Below, one piece after another: positions 33,387 to 44,093 of a stretch of DNA of 64,000 nucleotides (positions are counted from its first letter, which is position 1; every line of letters starts with the position of its first letter). Origin of the DNA: Nesterenkonia pannonica (GTDB taxonomy: Bacteria > Actinomycetota > Actinomycetes > Actinomycetales > Micrococcaceae); NCBI RefSeq assembly GCF_019575955.1, contig NZ_CP080575.1:1798001-1862000 (forward strand), read 5' to 3'. The position numbers and the translations under genes were made by a program. The notes under the pieces were generated by a model. The model had not been told where the DNA came from. It ran no database searches and worked only from the letters and a program-made list of their open reading frames with translations.

Positions 33387-33955
33387 GTGGACCACCAGCC
33401 CATCGACCTGGACGGCCTGACCCCGGGGCTCGCACGATCCTCGATGTCGCCTCGCAGCTGTTCTACGAGCAGGGCATCCATTCGGTCGGTGTGGACACCA
33501 TCGCCGCTGAAGCGAGGGTGACCAAGCCGATCCTGTACAAGAACTTCGGCAATAAGGACGGGCTGATCGCCGCTTACCTGCAGAACCGGCACCGGTGGTG
33601 GTGGCCCGAGCTCGAGGCCGCAATCGGCGAGGCGGACTCCCCCGAGCTCTCGCGCTCTTCGACGTCTACATGCAGGATGCCAAGACCATCACGCGCGGCT
33701 GCGCATATCTGAATGCCGCGGCCGAGCTGCCTGCGGACCACCCGGCATATCCCATGATCCGCTTAAGCACAAGCACGCGGTCTGCGAGCGCCTGAGGGAG
33801 CTCATCGAGGAGGACCTCCCGAGACCCCGAATGTTCAGCGCTTGGCTGACCACCTGTTTCTGCTGGCGGAGGGCGCGTTCGCTCACCACCGGATCTATGG
33901 GGGCAGCCTGCTCTCCGAGGCGCGGGAGATCGCGGCGGGCCTGCTGTCGTCCTGA
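33387..33955 (+). CDS. TetR family transcriptional regulator (frame broken)
   Basis: About 190 residues. GTG 33387 follows AAGGA at 6 bp. The helix-turn-helix reads SVGVDTIAAEARVTKPILYK and then NFGNKDGLIAAYL. Breaks at about 33430, 33650, 33761-33768 and 33816. At 33761 the octamer GCTTAAGC interrupts MIRRHKHAVCERLREL, which GCCGGC restores exactly. The C-terminal ligand domain ends AREIAAGLLSS. It is divergent from the MFS gene and most likely represses it until an exported compound binds. Confidence 0.85.
33761..33768. other. Altered-motif site GCTTAAGC in the TetR gene
   Basis: Restoring GCCGGC gives PMIRRHKHAVCERLREL in one frame. Confidence 0.87.
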
Positions 33956-34025
33956 CCCAGCCGTCGACAGGATTCGACGCACCTCACTGGCGTGTCCATC
34001 GGCGGTGGCACATAGACTGAGCGGC

Positions 34026-34689
34026 ATGCCCGCGGAAAGCTCCCTGATACACGACCTTCCTGCCGTGACGATTCGTCGCATCGCGGTCTCCGATATGAGC
34101 AACAATGTGTACCTGCTGACGGCCAAGAAGTCAGGCGTGCAGGTCCTCATCGACGCAGCGGACGACGCGCCGGCGATCAGGGAGCTCATGGGCCGCGCCG
34201 TCGGCGACACCCCTGCTCGCCCGGTGTGAAGGCGGTGCTCACCACGCATCAGCACTGGGATCACATCCGCGCGCTTCCGGAGTTCGACGTCGCCGGCGTC
34301 GAGCTTCTCGCAAACGAGCGCGACGCCGGCGAGATCGAGGCGCAGCAGGGTGTGGCGGTGGACCGTCTGCTGACACATGGAGAGACTGTGACCTTCGACG
34401 GGATCACGTTGGAGGTCATCCACCTGCGCGGTCACACGCCCGGCTCCCTGGCCTTCGCCCTGAACGTCGAGGATGGGCCCACGCACCTGTTCACGGGGAT
34501 TCGCTCTTTCCCGGCGGCGTGGGCAAGACGTGGTCGGATGAGGACTTCGTGCAGCTGATCGATGATGTGGAGGCGCGGCTGTTCGCCGTCTACGAGGATG
34601 ACAGTGTGGTCCATCCTGGTCACGGCGATCCCACGACGCTGGGCACCGAGCGTCCGCATCTGAGCGAGTGGAGGCGGCGGGGCTGGTGA
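34026..34689 (+). CDS. MBL-fold metallo-hydrolase, glyoxalase-II-like (frame broken)
   Basis: About 220 residues. The zinc motif TTHQHWDHIRALPEF, the GHTPGSLAF segment and the C-terminal VVHPGHGDPTT are visible, typical of single-domain hydroxyacylglutathione-hydrolase-like enzymes. Breaks near 34213 and 34499 (a G run one short). The stop (TGA 34687-34689) overlaps the GTG start of the helicase, so the two are coupled. The substrate is unknown. Confidence 0.85.
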
Positions 34690-37282
34690 GCGCACCGACG
34701 AAGCTCGAGAAGCTGTCCGACTCCTGGGCCGCCCCTGGGGCCGAGGAGCTGTTCGCAGCCTTTGAGGCGTGGGTCTCCTCGCAGGAGCTGAGCCTCTACC
34801 CGGCTCAGGAGGATGCGGTCGCGGAGCTGGCGGAGGGTCACCATGTGATCATGGCGACGCCGACGGGGTCGGGGAAGTCGCTGGTGGCGCTGGCGGCGCA
34901 CTTCTTCGCACTGTCCCGGGGCGAGCGCAGCGTCTATACGGCGCCCATCAAGGCGCTGGTGTCTGAGAAGTTCTTCTCGCTGGTGGAGGTCTTCGGCGCG
35001 GAGAACGTCGGTATGGTCACCGGTGACTCGTCGGTGAACGCGGATGCGTCCATCATCTGCTGCACGGCAGAGATTCTCGCCAATGAGGCGCTTCGTGAGG
35101 GGCCTGCGGCGAACGTGGGCCCGGTGATCATGGATGAGTTCCATTTCTACGCGGACCCGCATCGCGGATGGGCGTGGCAGGTGCCCCTTGTTGAGCTTCC
35201 GCAGGCGCAGTTCCTGCTGATGTCGGCGACCCTCGGGGACACGTCGGGGTTTGAGAGACGCATCGCTGAGCATACGGGCCGCGATGTCGTCACCGTCTCT
35301 TCGGCCGCAAGGCCGGTGCCGCTGGACTACGAGTACTCGACCACCCCGCTGGTTCAGAAGCTGGAGCGGCTTGCTGAGACAGGAAAGGCTCCCGTGTATG
35401 CGGTGCATTTCTCGCAGCGTGCCGCTGCTGAGCAGGCCTCGGGGCTGATGAGCCTGAGCCTGCTCTCCAAGGATGAGCGGGAGCGGCTTGCCGAGCGCCT
35501 CTCTGGGTTCCGCTTCTCGAAGGGATATGGGAAGGATTTGGCGCGGCTGCTGAAGTCGGGGTGGGTGTCCACCACGCGGGCATGCTGCCGAAGTACCGCC
35601 GTCTGGTGGAGCAGCTCGCCCAGGAGGGCCTGCTGAAGGTCATTTCGGGCACTGACACCCTCGGCGTGGGGATCAACGTGCCGATCCGCACGGTCCTGAT
35701 CACCGCCCTGTCGAAGTTCGACGGCGAGCGCGTGCGCCAGCTCAACGCCCGCGAGTTTCATCAGATCGCGGGCGGGCCGGTCGGGCCGGGTACGACACGG
35801 AGGGCACTGTGGTGGTGCAGGCGCCTGAGCATGTCATTGAGAATGAGGCTGCTCTTCGCAAGGCGCAGGCGAAGCACGCCGGGGACGAGGCCAAAGTGTC
35901 CCAGGCCATGAAGTCCAAGCCGAAGAAGAAGCCTCCGGAAGGCTTCGTCTCGTGGAGCGAGAAGACGTTCGAGAAGCTGACGGAGGCTCAGCCGGAGCCC
36001 ATGGTCTCGCGCATGCAGGTGACCTACGCGATGGTGCTGCACCTGCTGAACCGCCCCGAGGACCCGATCGTGGCGATGCGGCGGCTGATCACCTCCTCAG
36101 ATGAGTCGAAGGCCCGGCAGGCTCAGCTGCAGCGCCGGGCTCTGGAGATTCTGCGTGAGCTGCTGGCCGCGGGTGTGCTGGAGAAGTTCGACGAACCGGA
36201 TGAGGACGGTCGGACTGTTGACCTCACGGTGGAGCTTCAGGACAACTTCGCGCTGAACCAGCCTCTTGCCCCCTTTGCGGTGGCAGCCCTTGAGCTGCTG
36301 GACCCGGAGTCGGAGACCTATGCGCTCGATGTCGTCAGCGTCATCGAGTCCATTCTCGACACTCCGTATCAGGTGACGGGTGCTCAGGTGAAGAAGCTCA
36401 AGGGCGAGCGGATCGCGGAGCTGAAGGCTGAGGGGTGGACTATACGGAGCGGATGCGGATCCTCGACGATATGACGCACCCGCAGCCGTTGGCGGAGCTG
36501 CTGACCCAGCAGTTCGAGGTGTACCGATCCTCCGCCCCGTGGGTGGCCGACCATGAGCTGGAGCCGAAGTCGGTCGTCCGGGACATGGTGGAGCGGGCGT
36601 TCACGTTCATCGACGCGATCAACTTCTACGGGCTGGCGCGCAGCGAGGGCGTGCTGCTGCGCTACCTCACCGACGCGTACAGGACCCTGCGGCAGACCGT
36701 TCCTCGGGAGAAGGTCAGCGAGGAGCTGGAGGATCTCACCGAATGGCTGGGCGAGCTCGTCCGCCAGACAGACTCCTCCCTCCTGGAGGAGTGGGAGCGC
36801 CTAGCGGCTAAGCGACGACCCGGCGCGGCTGGCCGAACTGGAGCGCAGGCAGCAGGAGGATGCTGAGTAAGCAGCGCCTTCGGGGGTCACCGCCAATGAG
36901 CGGGCCTTCACCGTCATGGTCCGCAACGCAATGTTCCGGCGGGCTGAGCTGTTCGCTCAGGAGAAGGAGCGCACGCTCGCGGAGCTGGAGCCTGCCGGCA
37001 CTGAGTTTGCTTCCCGACCGGTGGGGCGAGGCTCTGGACGCGTTCTTCGGCGAGTACGAGGACGTCTATGTCGATGCCAAGGCTCGCGCGGCGGGCCTCT
37101 TCCGTGTGACGAAGGACCCAGCGGATGCTCCCGACGCCCAAGGCCGCTTCTGGCATGCCTCCCAGGTGCTGGATGACGACCAGTCCAACCATGATTGGGC
37201 CATCCACGCCTGGATCGACCTCAACGCCTCCGACGAGGCGGAGACCCCCGTGGTCAGGGTGTGGAGGGTCGGAGAGCTCTGA
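34686..37282 (+). CDS. DEAD/DEAH-box RNA helicase with DUF3516 C-terminal region (frame broken)
   Basis: About 865 residues. Walker A is [15 protein letters not shown], motif [20 protein letters not shown] (DEFH), motif [32 protein letters not shown] and motif VI region [16 protein letters not shown]. The long C-terminal region ([52 protein letters not shown]) fits the actinobacterial DUF3516 helicases. Breaks at about 35564, 35790, 36440, 36807-36813 (GCTAAGC), 36867-36872 (GTAAGC, giving an in-frame TAA) and 37003. GCCGGC restores the frame at 36807 and removes the stop at 36867. GTG start overlaps the MBL gene. Confidence 0.86.
36807..36813. other. Altered-motif site GCTAAGC in the helicase gene
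   Basis: Restoring GCCGGC gives [18 protein letters not shown] in one frame. Confidence 0.85.
36867..36872. other. Altered-motif site GTAAGC making an in-frame TAA in the helicase gene
   Basis: GAG-TAA-GCA becomes GAG-CCG-GCA with GCCGGC, removing the stop and giving [17 protein letters not shown]. Confidence 0.85.
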
Positions 37283-37319
37283 TCCCACCGGGCTGCGGCC
37301 CTGTCCGGGGGCCGAGTGC

Positions 37320-38698
37320 TCAGAAGTGTGTGGCGCAGTGGGGCGCCGTGGGCAGGTCCATGACGGCAGAGATCAGGTCCAGGTCCGCAGGGGCCGCTTC
37401 GGCGCGTCCAGCACTGTGCATGGTGCGCACACTGACATCGCCCAGGTACATGGTGCCCAGGGTCTCAGCATCAGTGCGCAACAGAGGCCCGCTGTCCTGG
37501 TCCCCGCCACGGCAGCGACCTGAGCCGAGCCGCCGCGCACGATGACGCGCCAGCGGCCCGACGCGATGCCCAGCGCGTCCGCGACCTCGAGAGTGAAATC
37601 GCCGTCGGCGCTCCAGGCCCGATTCTCCAGGGCCTTCTGAACGTCCAGGACTCGCACCCAGAGCACATCGCTCTCCCGCGCAGCACGGCGGGCTCGAGGG
37701 TTGACGAGCGCCCATCTCAGCGGGTCCTCAGCGGGAGCGCCGTCCCAGCTGATCCGCTCCACCATATCCATGGCAGACAGGTGCCGGATGAGTTCGATCT
37801 GCGACTCAGCATCCACCGCGATGAGGTCGCTGATACGCATCGTGAACGGCTCCTCATCCCACCCCTGAAGGTGAACACGGCGTACCCGCCGATGCGGCCG
37901 TCATCCTTGACGTGAATGATGGCCCGGGCACCGCGCCACGGGGTGGTGATGTCATCGGGGTCCACTCCCCGTCCCGTAGCGGCGGTGGTCCGGCAGCCTA
38001 CCCACCGATCCGCGGGTGACGGCGTGGTGCCCGGCGAAGACTTCATCGATGACGTCGCCCAGCTTGGAGGGGTCGGCCGTGAGCACCCGACCGGAGGGCT
38101 GGCCGCGGAGCCCGAACGCTTCTCCGGCGCGGCTGACGTTGATCCGCACCTGATGCTCCCGGGTGGCGGGCCCGAATCCGAAGCGTCCGTAGATGCTGCC
38201 CTCAGAGGCGGTCAGCAGCGCCACAGCCTTTCCGTCCTCGACCGCGGCGGCGAGCCTACTGGTCATCAGATGTTTCAGGATGCCTCGCCGCCGGTATGAG
38301 GCGTCCACCGTCACCCCGGTGATGAGGAACGCGTCGATCAGCTGCGGCCCGCCGGCGTTGAGCGTCTTGTCGAAATCGATGAATGTGCCCACGGGGTGCT
38401 CGGAGCCGTAGGTGAGCTGCTCGTGGGCTTCGCCCCAGTGCTCCAGCGACGCGCTGCCCGGGTCCACGTAGACGCCGGTGATGCGCTGCCCGTCCCCGAC
38501 GAGCACCTGCTCCTGCAGCCTCATCCGTTCGTCGGTGGGGGTCGCTTCGTAGAAGCCGAGCGCAACAGCTCGATGGAATGCTCCGGTCCCCGCGTCCGGG
38601 TTCCCGTCTGCGTCCAGGGCGGGAGCGAAGGTTCTGGCAGTCAGCCCCTCCGCCAGCGGAGTGACCTGCGGAGGCTGCGATGCGATGCTCACATCCAT
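37320..38698 (-). CDS. Eis-like GNAT N-acetyltransferase (frame broken)
   Basis: About 459 residues. Central GNAT motif ITGVTVDASYRRRGILKHLM and LLTASEGSIYGRFGFGPATR are followed by a second GNAT-like region and a C-terminal SCP2-like part ending PHCATHF, whose terminal carboxylate is conserved in the Eis family. Breaks near 37990, 37862 and 37510. Eis proteins acetylate amines on aminoglycosides, peptides or polyamines; the natural substrate here is unknown. It converges on the helicase gene, 37 bp away. Confidence 0.85.
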
Positions 38699-38723
38699 AC
38701 TCTAGCGGAGCCTCCGCTGCCCA

Positions 38724-40861
38724 TCACTGGTTGGCCTGCATGGCTCGGAGCTCCTTCTTCAGATCCCCGATCTCGTCGCGGAGCCGGGCCGCCACCTCGA
38801 AGTTCAGCTCCTCGGCAGCGTTGTGCATCTGTGCTGAGAGCTGCTCGATGAGCTCTGCGGTGTCCTTGGCCGGAGTGTTGGAGATCGCGGACTCCTTCGC
38901 TCCGCCGGGCTGGTCAGAATCCGCACCGTCGTCATCCTTCTGGAAGCCGGTCCACCCGCGGTGGCCCTTGCCGTACTTGAAGCCCGTAGCGAGCCCGCCC
39001 ATGCCCTGCAGCAGGTCAGCGGTGTCCGCGTCCTCCCTGGCAAGGAGATCTGTGATGTCCGCGATCTGCTTCTTCAGCGGCGTGGGATCGATGCCGTGCT
39101 CTTCGTTGTACGCGATCTGCTTCTCCCGCCGCCGATCCGTCTCGTCGATCGCGCGCCGCATCGAGTCTGTGATCCGATCGGCGTACATATGCACCTGACC
39201 GGACACGTTGCGGGCGGCTCGGCCGATCGTCTGGATCAGCGAGGTCGTGGAGCGCAGGAAGCCCTCCTTGTCCGCATCGAGAATGGCCACCAGAGAGACC
39301 TCCGGGAGGTCCAGTCCCTCACGCAGAAGGTTGATGCCGACGACGACGTCGTATGTTCCCTTCCGCAGCTCACGAAGAATCTCCACACGCTTGAGCGTGT
39401 CAACATCCGAGTGCAGATACTCGACCCTGATGCTGTGCTCCAGGAGGTACTCCGTGAGGTCCTCGGCCATCCGTTTGGTCAGCGTCGTGACGAGGACGCG
39501 CTCATTCCGGGCCGAGCGCGCCTTGATCTCGCCCAGCAGGTCATCGATCTGGCCCTTGGTCGGCTTCACCACCACTTCGGGGTCCACAAGCCCGGTGGGA
39601 CGAATGATCTGCTCCACCACACCGTCGGACTGCCCCAGCTCATAGTTCCCAGGGGTGGCGGAGAGATAGACGGTCTGCCCGATCCGTTCGAGGAACTCAT
39701 CCCACTTCAGCGGCCGGTTGTCCATCGCCGAGGGCAGGCGGAAGCCGTGCTCGACCAGGGTGCGCTTGCGGGACATGTCACCTTCGTACATGCCGCCGAT
39801 CTGCGGAATGGTCACATGGGACTCATCCACGATGAGCAGGAAGTCGTCGGGGAAATAGTCCAGCAGACAGTGCGGTGCGGTGCCGGAGCCGCGGCCGTCG
39901 ATATGCCGCGAGTAGTTCTCGATGCCGTTGCAGAACCCCATCTGCTGCATCATCTCCAGGTCATAGGTGGTGCGCATGCGCAGCCGCTGCGCCTCCAGGA
40001 GCTTGTTCTGCGCCTCGAGCTCAGCCAGCCGGTCCCGCAGCTCGTCCTCAATCCGGGTGATGGCTGCCGCCATGCGCTCGTCTCCGGCCACGTAGTGGGA
40101 GGCGGGGAAGATGTACATCTCCTCCTCCTCGCGCACCACAGTCCCAGTCAGCGGGTGGAGAGTGTGGATCGCTTCGATCTCGTCGCCGAAGAATTCGATG
40201 CGCACCGCAAGCTCCTCATACATCGGGATGATCTCAACGGTGTCGCCGCGCACACGGAAGGTTCCCGGTGGAAGTCGGTGTCGTTGCGCACGTACTGCAT
40301 CCCCACGAAGCGGCGCAGCAGTTCGTCGCGCTCGATCTGCTGCCCACGCTTCAGAGCAACCATCTGGGCGATGTACTCCTCCGGAGTCCCCAGACCATAG
40401 ATGCACGAGACGGTGGCGACGACCACAGCGTCGCGGCGGGTCAGCAGGGCGTTGGTCGCTGAGTGCCGCAGCCTCTCCACCTCGTCGTTGACGGAGGAGT
40501 CCTTCTCAATGAACGTGTCCGTCTGAGGGACGTACGCCTCGGGCTGGTAGTAGTCGTAGTAGGAGACGAAGTATTCGACGGCGTTGTGCGGGAGGAGCTC
40601 GCGGAACTCGTTGGCCAGCTGGGCGGCCAAGGTCTTGTTCTGGACCATGATGAGCGTAGGCCGCTGCACCTTCTCGATCAGCCACGCAGCCGTCGCCGAC
40701 TTGCCCGTGCCGGTGGCGCCCATGAGGGTGATGTCCTTCTCGCCGCCCTCGACCCGCTCAGCCAGCTCCTCGATAGCCTTGGGCTGATCGCCGGAGGGCT
40801 GATAGGGACTCTCAACCTTGAACGGCGCGACGGTGCGGCTGATCTTCGGGGCTAAAGACAT
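38724..40861 (-). CDS. uvrB: UvrABC system protein B (frame broken)
   Basis: About 712 residues. Walker [20 protein letters not shown], the damage-probing beta-hairpin [67 protein letters not shown] and [10 protein letters not shown]. The C-terminal UVR domain ([20 protein letters not shown]) binds UvrC. One break near 40267 (a G run) separates the N-terminal 200 residues. It directly follows coaE (7 bp), so it is expressed with it. UvrA and UvrC are 8-11 kb away on the same strand. Confidence 0.96.
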
Positions 40862-40867
40862 AGGGGA

Positions 40868-41461
40868 TCAACGCTCCAGTCCGACGAAAAATTCGTCCAC
40901 CTGCTGATGAAGCTCCTCCAGGGTTCCCGAGTTGTCGAGAACGACGTCGGCGGCGGCGACGCGCTGAGCATCCGTGGCCTGCGCTGCGATGCGACGCTCA
41001 GCCTCCTCCGGCTCCATGGAACGGTCTTCGACCAGGCGCCGCATCCGCTCAGCATGGGGGCGGTGACGACGACGACTGTGTCGAAGCGATCCTGCTGCCC
41101 GCCCTCCACCAGCAGTGGGATGTCTTCGACCACTACGCTGCTTACCGGGGCAGCCTCGCGCTGCAGCTGTGCCTCATGCCGGACGCGCGGGTGGATGATC
41201 GCGTTGAGGCTCATGCGCGCGTCCTCATCGTTGAAGACCACCTGCGCCAGCGCCGCACGATCAAGCGCGCCCTCCTCAGTCAGCACACCGCGGCCGAACG
41301 TCTTCACGATCTCTGCCAGCCCCTCAGTGCCCGGCTCCACTACCTGACGCGAGAGCAGATCAGCGTCGATGAGGATCGCTCCATGCTCGACGAGCCGGTC
41401 CGCGACCGCGGACTTTCCGGATGCGATCCCCGGTCAGACCCACACTCACACTCTTGGACAT
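40868..41461 (-). CDS. coaE: Dephospho-CoA kinase (frame broken)
   Basis: About 198 residues; phosphorylates dephospho-CoA in the last step of CoA synthesis. After MSKSVSVGLTG the P-loop continues as GIASGKS in a shifted frame (break near 41430, a G run). Then FNDEDARMSLNAIIHPRVR, VVVEDIPLLVEGG and, after a break near 41056, AQRVAAADVVLDNSGTLEEL. At 41140-41145 GCTTAC codes VS on the minus strand where AAPAGSVVVEDIP is expected, consistent with an altered GCCGGC. It starts 11 bp after the MMPL gene stop. coaD is also in the window. Confidence 0.92.
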
Positions 41462-41471
41462 GCTCCCGAGT

Positions 41472-43587
41472 CTACGGCCCCGCTGCGCCTGAGCGGCTTC
41501 GTGACAGCTGCGACGGCCACCAGATGCGGCGCCCAATATCGGCGCACAGGGCCGGGACCTGCAGCGTCCGGACCACGAACGTGTCGATCGCCACGCCCAA
41601 TGCGACCAGGAAGGCCAGCTGCACCATGAACATCAGAGGCAGCACGGCAAGCGCCGCAAACGTGGCGGCCAGCACCACACCTGCAGACGTGATCACCCCA
41701 CCGGTGACCACCAGGGATCGAAGCACGCCCTCCGAGGCCCCATGCTTCGGCGTCTCCTCCCGCGCTCTGGTCATGAGGAAGATGTTGTAGTCCACTCCCA
41801 GCGCCACCAGGAACATGAATCCGTACAGCGGAACGGTGGGATCGGCGCCGGGGAAGTCGAAGACATGGTTGAACACCAGCGCCGAGATGCCCAGGGCAGC
41901 CAGATACGAGAGCACCGTGGTGACGACCAGAATCACAGGCGTCACTATCGAACGGAACAGCAGGATGAGGATGAGCGTCACTGCCAGCAGGACGCTGGGC
42001 ACAATGACCGTCAGGTCCCGCTGCGCCGTCTCGTTGGTGTCGAGCTGCGTAGCGGTCGTTCCGCCCACCAGAGCCTCCTGGTCGAGCTGCTCGAGCTCGC
42101 CGCGCAGCGCACTGACCGTCTGCTCCGCCTCAGGCGAGTCCCCGGGCTGCTCAGCGTGGCCGAGATCTGCACCCAACCGTCGACCTCCTGGGCCTGCTCC
42201 GCATCCTGGGCGGGTGCTTGGCCCTCAGCAAGCAGCTGAGCCGACGCGACGCCGTCGGTGTCCTGCACAGCATCGAGGGCAGCCTCTGCCTCACCGCTGC
42301 GCACGAAGACGTTGGTCGGCGCGCCTGTTCCTGCGTCGAAGTGCTCCTCCAGAAGCTCCTGGCCGGACTTCGTCTCGGTCTCTCCCAGAACCACTTCGGA
42401 CTGAGCGATCCCATCCGCTCGCAGCTGGCCCACGCCCGCGGCGGCCAGCAGAAGCAGAAGCGTCACGGTGACCCAGATGACGCGCGGACTGCGCCTGACC
42501 AGTGAGGCCGCGCGGCTCCACAGCTTGTACTGACCGGCCGATCCCTCCGCTGTCGCGTGCGGCGTCTTGGGCCAGAACGCCGGACGGCCGAGGAGGGCAA
42601 GCATGGCAGGAAGGAACGTCAGCGTCGCGGCCATGGAGAAGACGATGCCGGTGGCCGCCACGGGACCGAGGGCTCGGTTGGAGTTCAGGTCTGACAGCAG
42701 CAGGCACAGCAATGCAGCGGCGACAGTGCCTCCTGAGGCCAGGATGGGCGGTGCCGAGCGTCGCACAGCTGTCCAGAGGGCGCCGAACCGGTCGCTCCTG
42801 CTCGCCAGCTCTTCGCGGTAGCGGGCCACCAGAAGCAGGGAGTAGTCGGTCGCGGCGCCGATGACCAGAATCGACAGGATCCCTGCACCTGGCCGTTGAG
42901 CTGAATCCACCCTGCGTCCGCCATGAAGTAGATGACCGTGATCGCCGCGCACAGCGCGCCCACGGAGGAGAGGAGCACCAGAATCGGCAGAAGGGCCGAT
43001 CGGTAGACGCTGACCAGGATGATGAACACCGCCACCACCGCGACGAGCAGCAGCAGGCCGTCGACCCCCGCGAATGCCTCAGACAGGTCGGCCGACAGTG
43101 CTGCGGGCCCGGTGACGTATGCGTCCCAGTCCTGCTCGGGCAGCTCGCTGCTGATGAGCTCACGCAGCTCGGTCAGCGCACCCTCCTCTGCGGCGACCTC
43201 GTCCAGGAGGACGGTCAGCTGTACCGCCTCACCGTCTTCGGAAGGCTGCGGCGGCGTCACCTCGATCACGCCCTCAAGGTCGGATGCGGATTCACCGGCA
43301 GCCTGCATCTCCGCCGTCAGGTCCTCCGTCAGCTCGCCGTCGACCGGGGCTGCGATGACCGTGGCGGGGACCGCATCGTCATCCCCGAAGCGCTCCTGAA
43401 GCTCGAGGGCCTGGGTCGACTCCGCATCAGCGGGGAGGAAGGTGGCCTGGTCGTTGGTGGTGACTTCGGAGATCGCCCCGAACGTCTGGCCGCCCCACGC
43501 AGTCCACGCGAGCCACAGGAGCGTCAGAACTGCGGGGATGAGGACACGGACAGGGGTGCGTCGGGAGCTTTGCGTGGAGGCAGTCAT
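41472..43587 (-). CDS. MMPL family (RND-type) membrane transporter (frame broken)
   Basis: About 705 residues in two repeats, each with a large extracellular loop and membrane bundles. Key motifs are LVIGAATDYSLLLVARYREE in repeat 1 and LVALGVDYNIFLMTRAREE in repeat 2, the Asp-Tyr pair that relays protons in MmpL proteins. Breaks near 42888 (a G run) and 42155. Related proteins export lipids or glycolipids to the envelope or efflux drugs. No lipid synthesis gene is adjacent, so the cargo is unknown. Confidence 0.88.
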
Positions 43588-43683
43588 CGTAGAGAACAGA
43601 GTACTGCCTGCGAGAGAGACTCAATCCGGCTGCGCAGCGGCGGCTCGCGGACGCACGTGCGGACCAGGTGATGCGAGGCGTCG

Positions 43684-44010
43684 TCAGAGCGAGAGCTCTT
43701 TGCGACGCTCCTCGGGGACAAGCTCTGCGTGCTCCGGGTTCTTACGAATGAAGGACTGCACCATGGGGCAGCGCGGTATCACGGCCAAGCCGCTCTCGGC
43801 GGCGCGTTCGAGCGCCCCGCCGACGAGTCGGCTGCCCACTCCCCTGCCCTGATAGGAATCCTCGACCTGAGTGTGGACGAAGGCTCGGAGCCTGTCGCCC
43901 AGATCCTGGTACTCCAGGAAGTAAGCGGTCTCTCCGTCCATGAGCAGGACGTACCGCTCCTGGTCGGGCTGATCCTTCACCTCGTGCGCATCATCCGGCT
44001 GCGAACTCAT
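43684..44010 (-). CDS. Small GNAT-like N-acetyltransferase (YjdJ/Acetyltransf_CG type)
   Basis: An uninterrupted 108-residue protein starting MSSQPDDAHEVKDQPDQE. The acetyl-CoA loop VEDSYQGRGVGSRLVGGAL and the CPMVQSFIRKNPEHAELV tail are typical of this compact GNAT group, whose substrate is unknown. At 43921-43926 the codons AY in DGETAYFLEYQD stand where AGFLEY is usual, consistent with an altered GCCGGC. ATG 44010 is chosen because a longer ORF start lacks support. Confidence 0.85.
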   Translation of the reverse strand: MSSQPDDAHEVKDQPDQERYVLLMDGETAYFLEYQDLGDRLRAFVHTQVEDSYQGRGVGSRLVGGALERAAESGLAVIPRCPMVQSFIRKNPEHAELVPEERRKELSL

Positions 44011-44040
44011 GGATCCTGTATAGCACCACGCCTCAGAACG

Positions 44041-44082
44041 CACCAGGGGTCCGGGCCGAACGGCTCGGCACGGACCCCGGTG
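44041..44082. terminator. Hairpin terminator after the BCCT gene
   Basis: CACCAGGGGTCCG (44041-44053) pairs with CGGACCCCGGTG (44071-44082) with one bulge, around an inner GCCGA/CGGC stem. It lies 12 bp after the betaine transporter stop on the minus strand. Confidence 0.65.
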
Positions 44083-44093
44083 CGCGGCACTGA

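Noticed and set aside
36867..36872. TAA in the helicase gene as a true stop or recoding site
   Set aside because: The frame continues with conserved helicase sequence, and GTAAGC is one of the altered forms of GCCGGC.
38961..40400. A 479-codon open frame on the plus strand, antisense to uvrB
   Set aside because: Its translation is low in recognisable motifs and rich in His, Arg and Val; it is the shadow frame of uvrB, which is unambiguous on the other strand.
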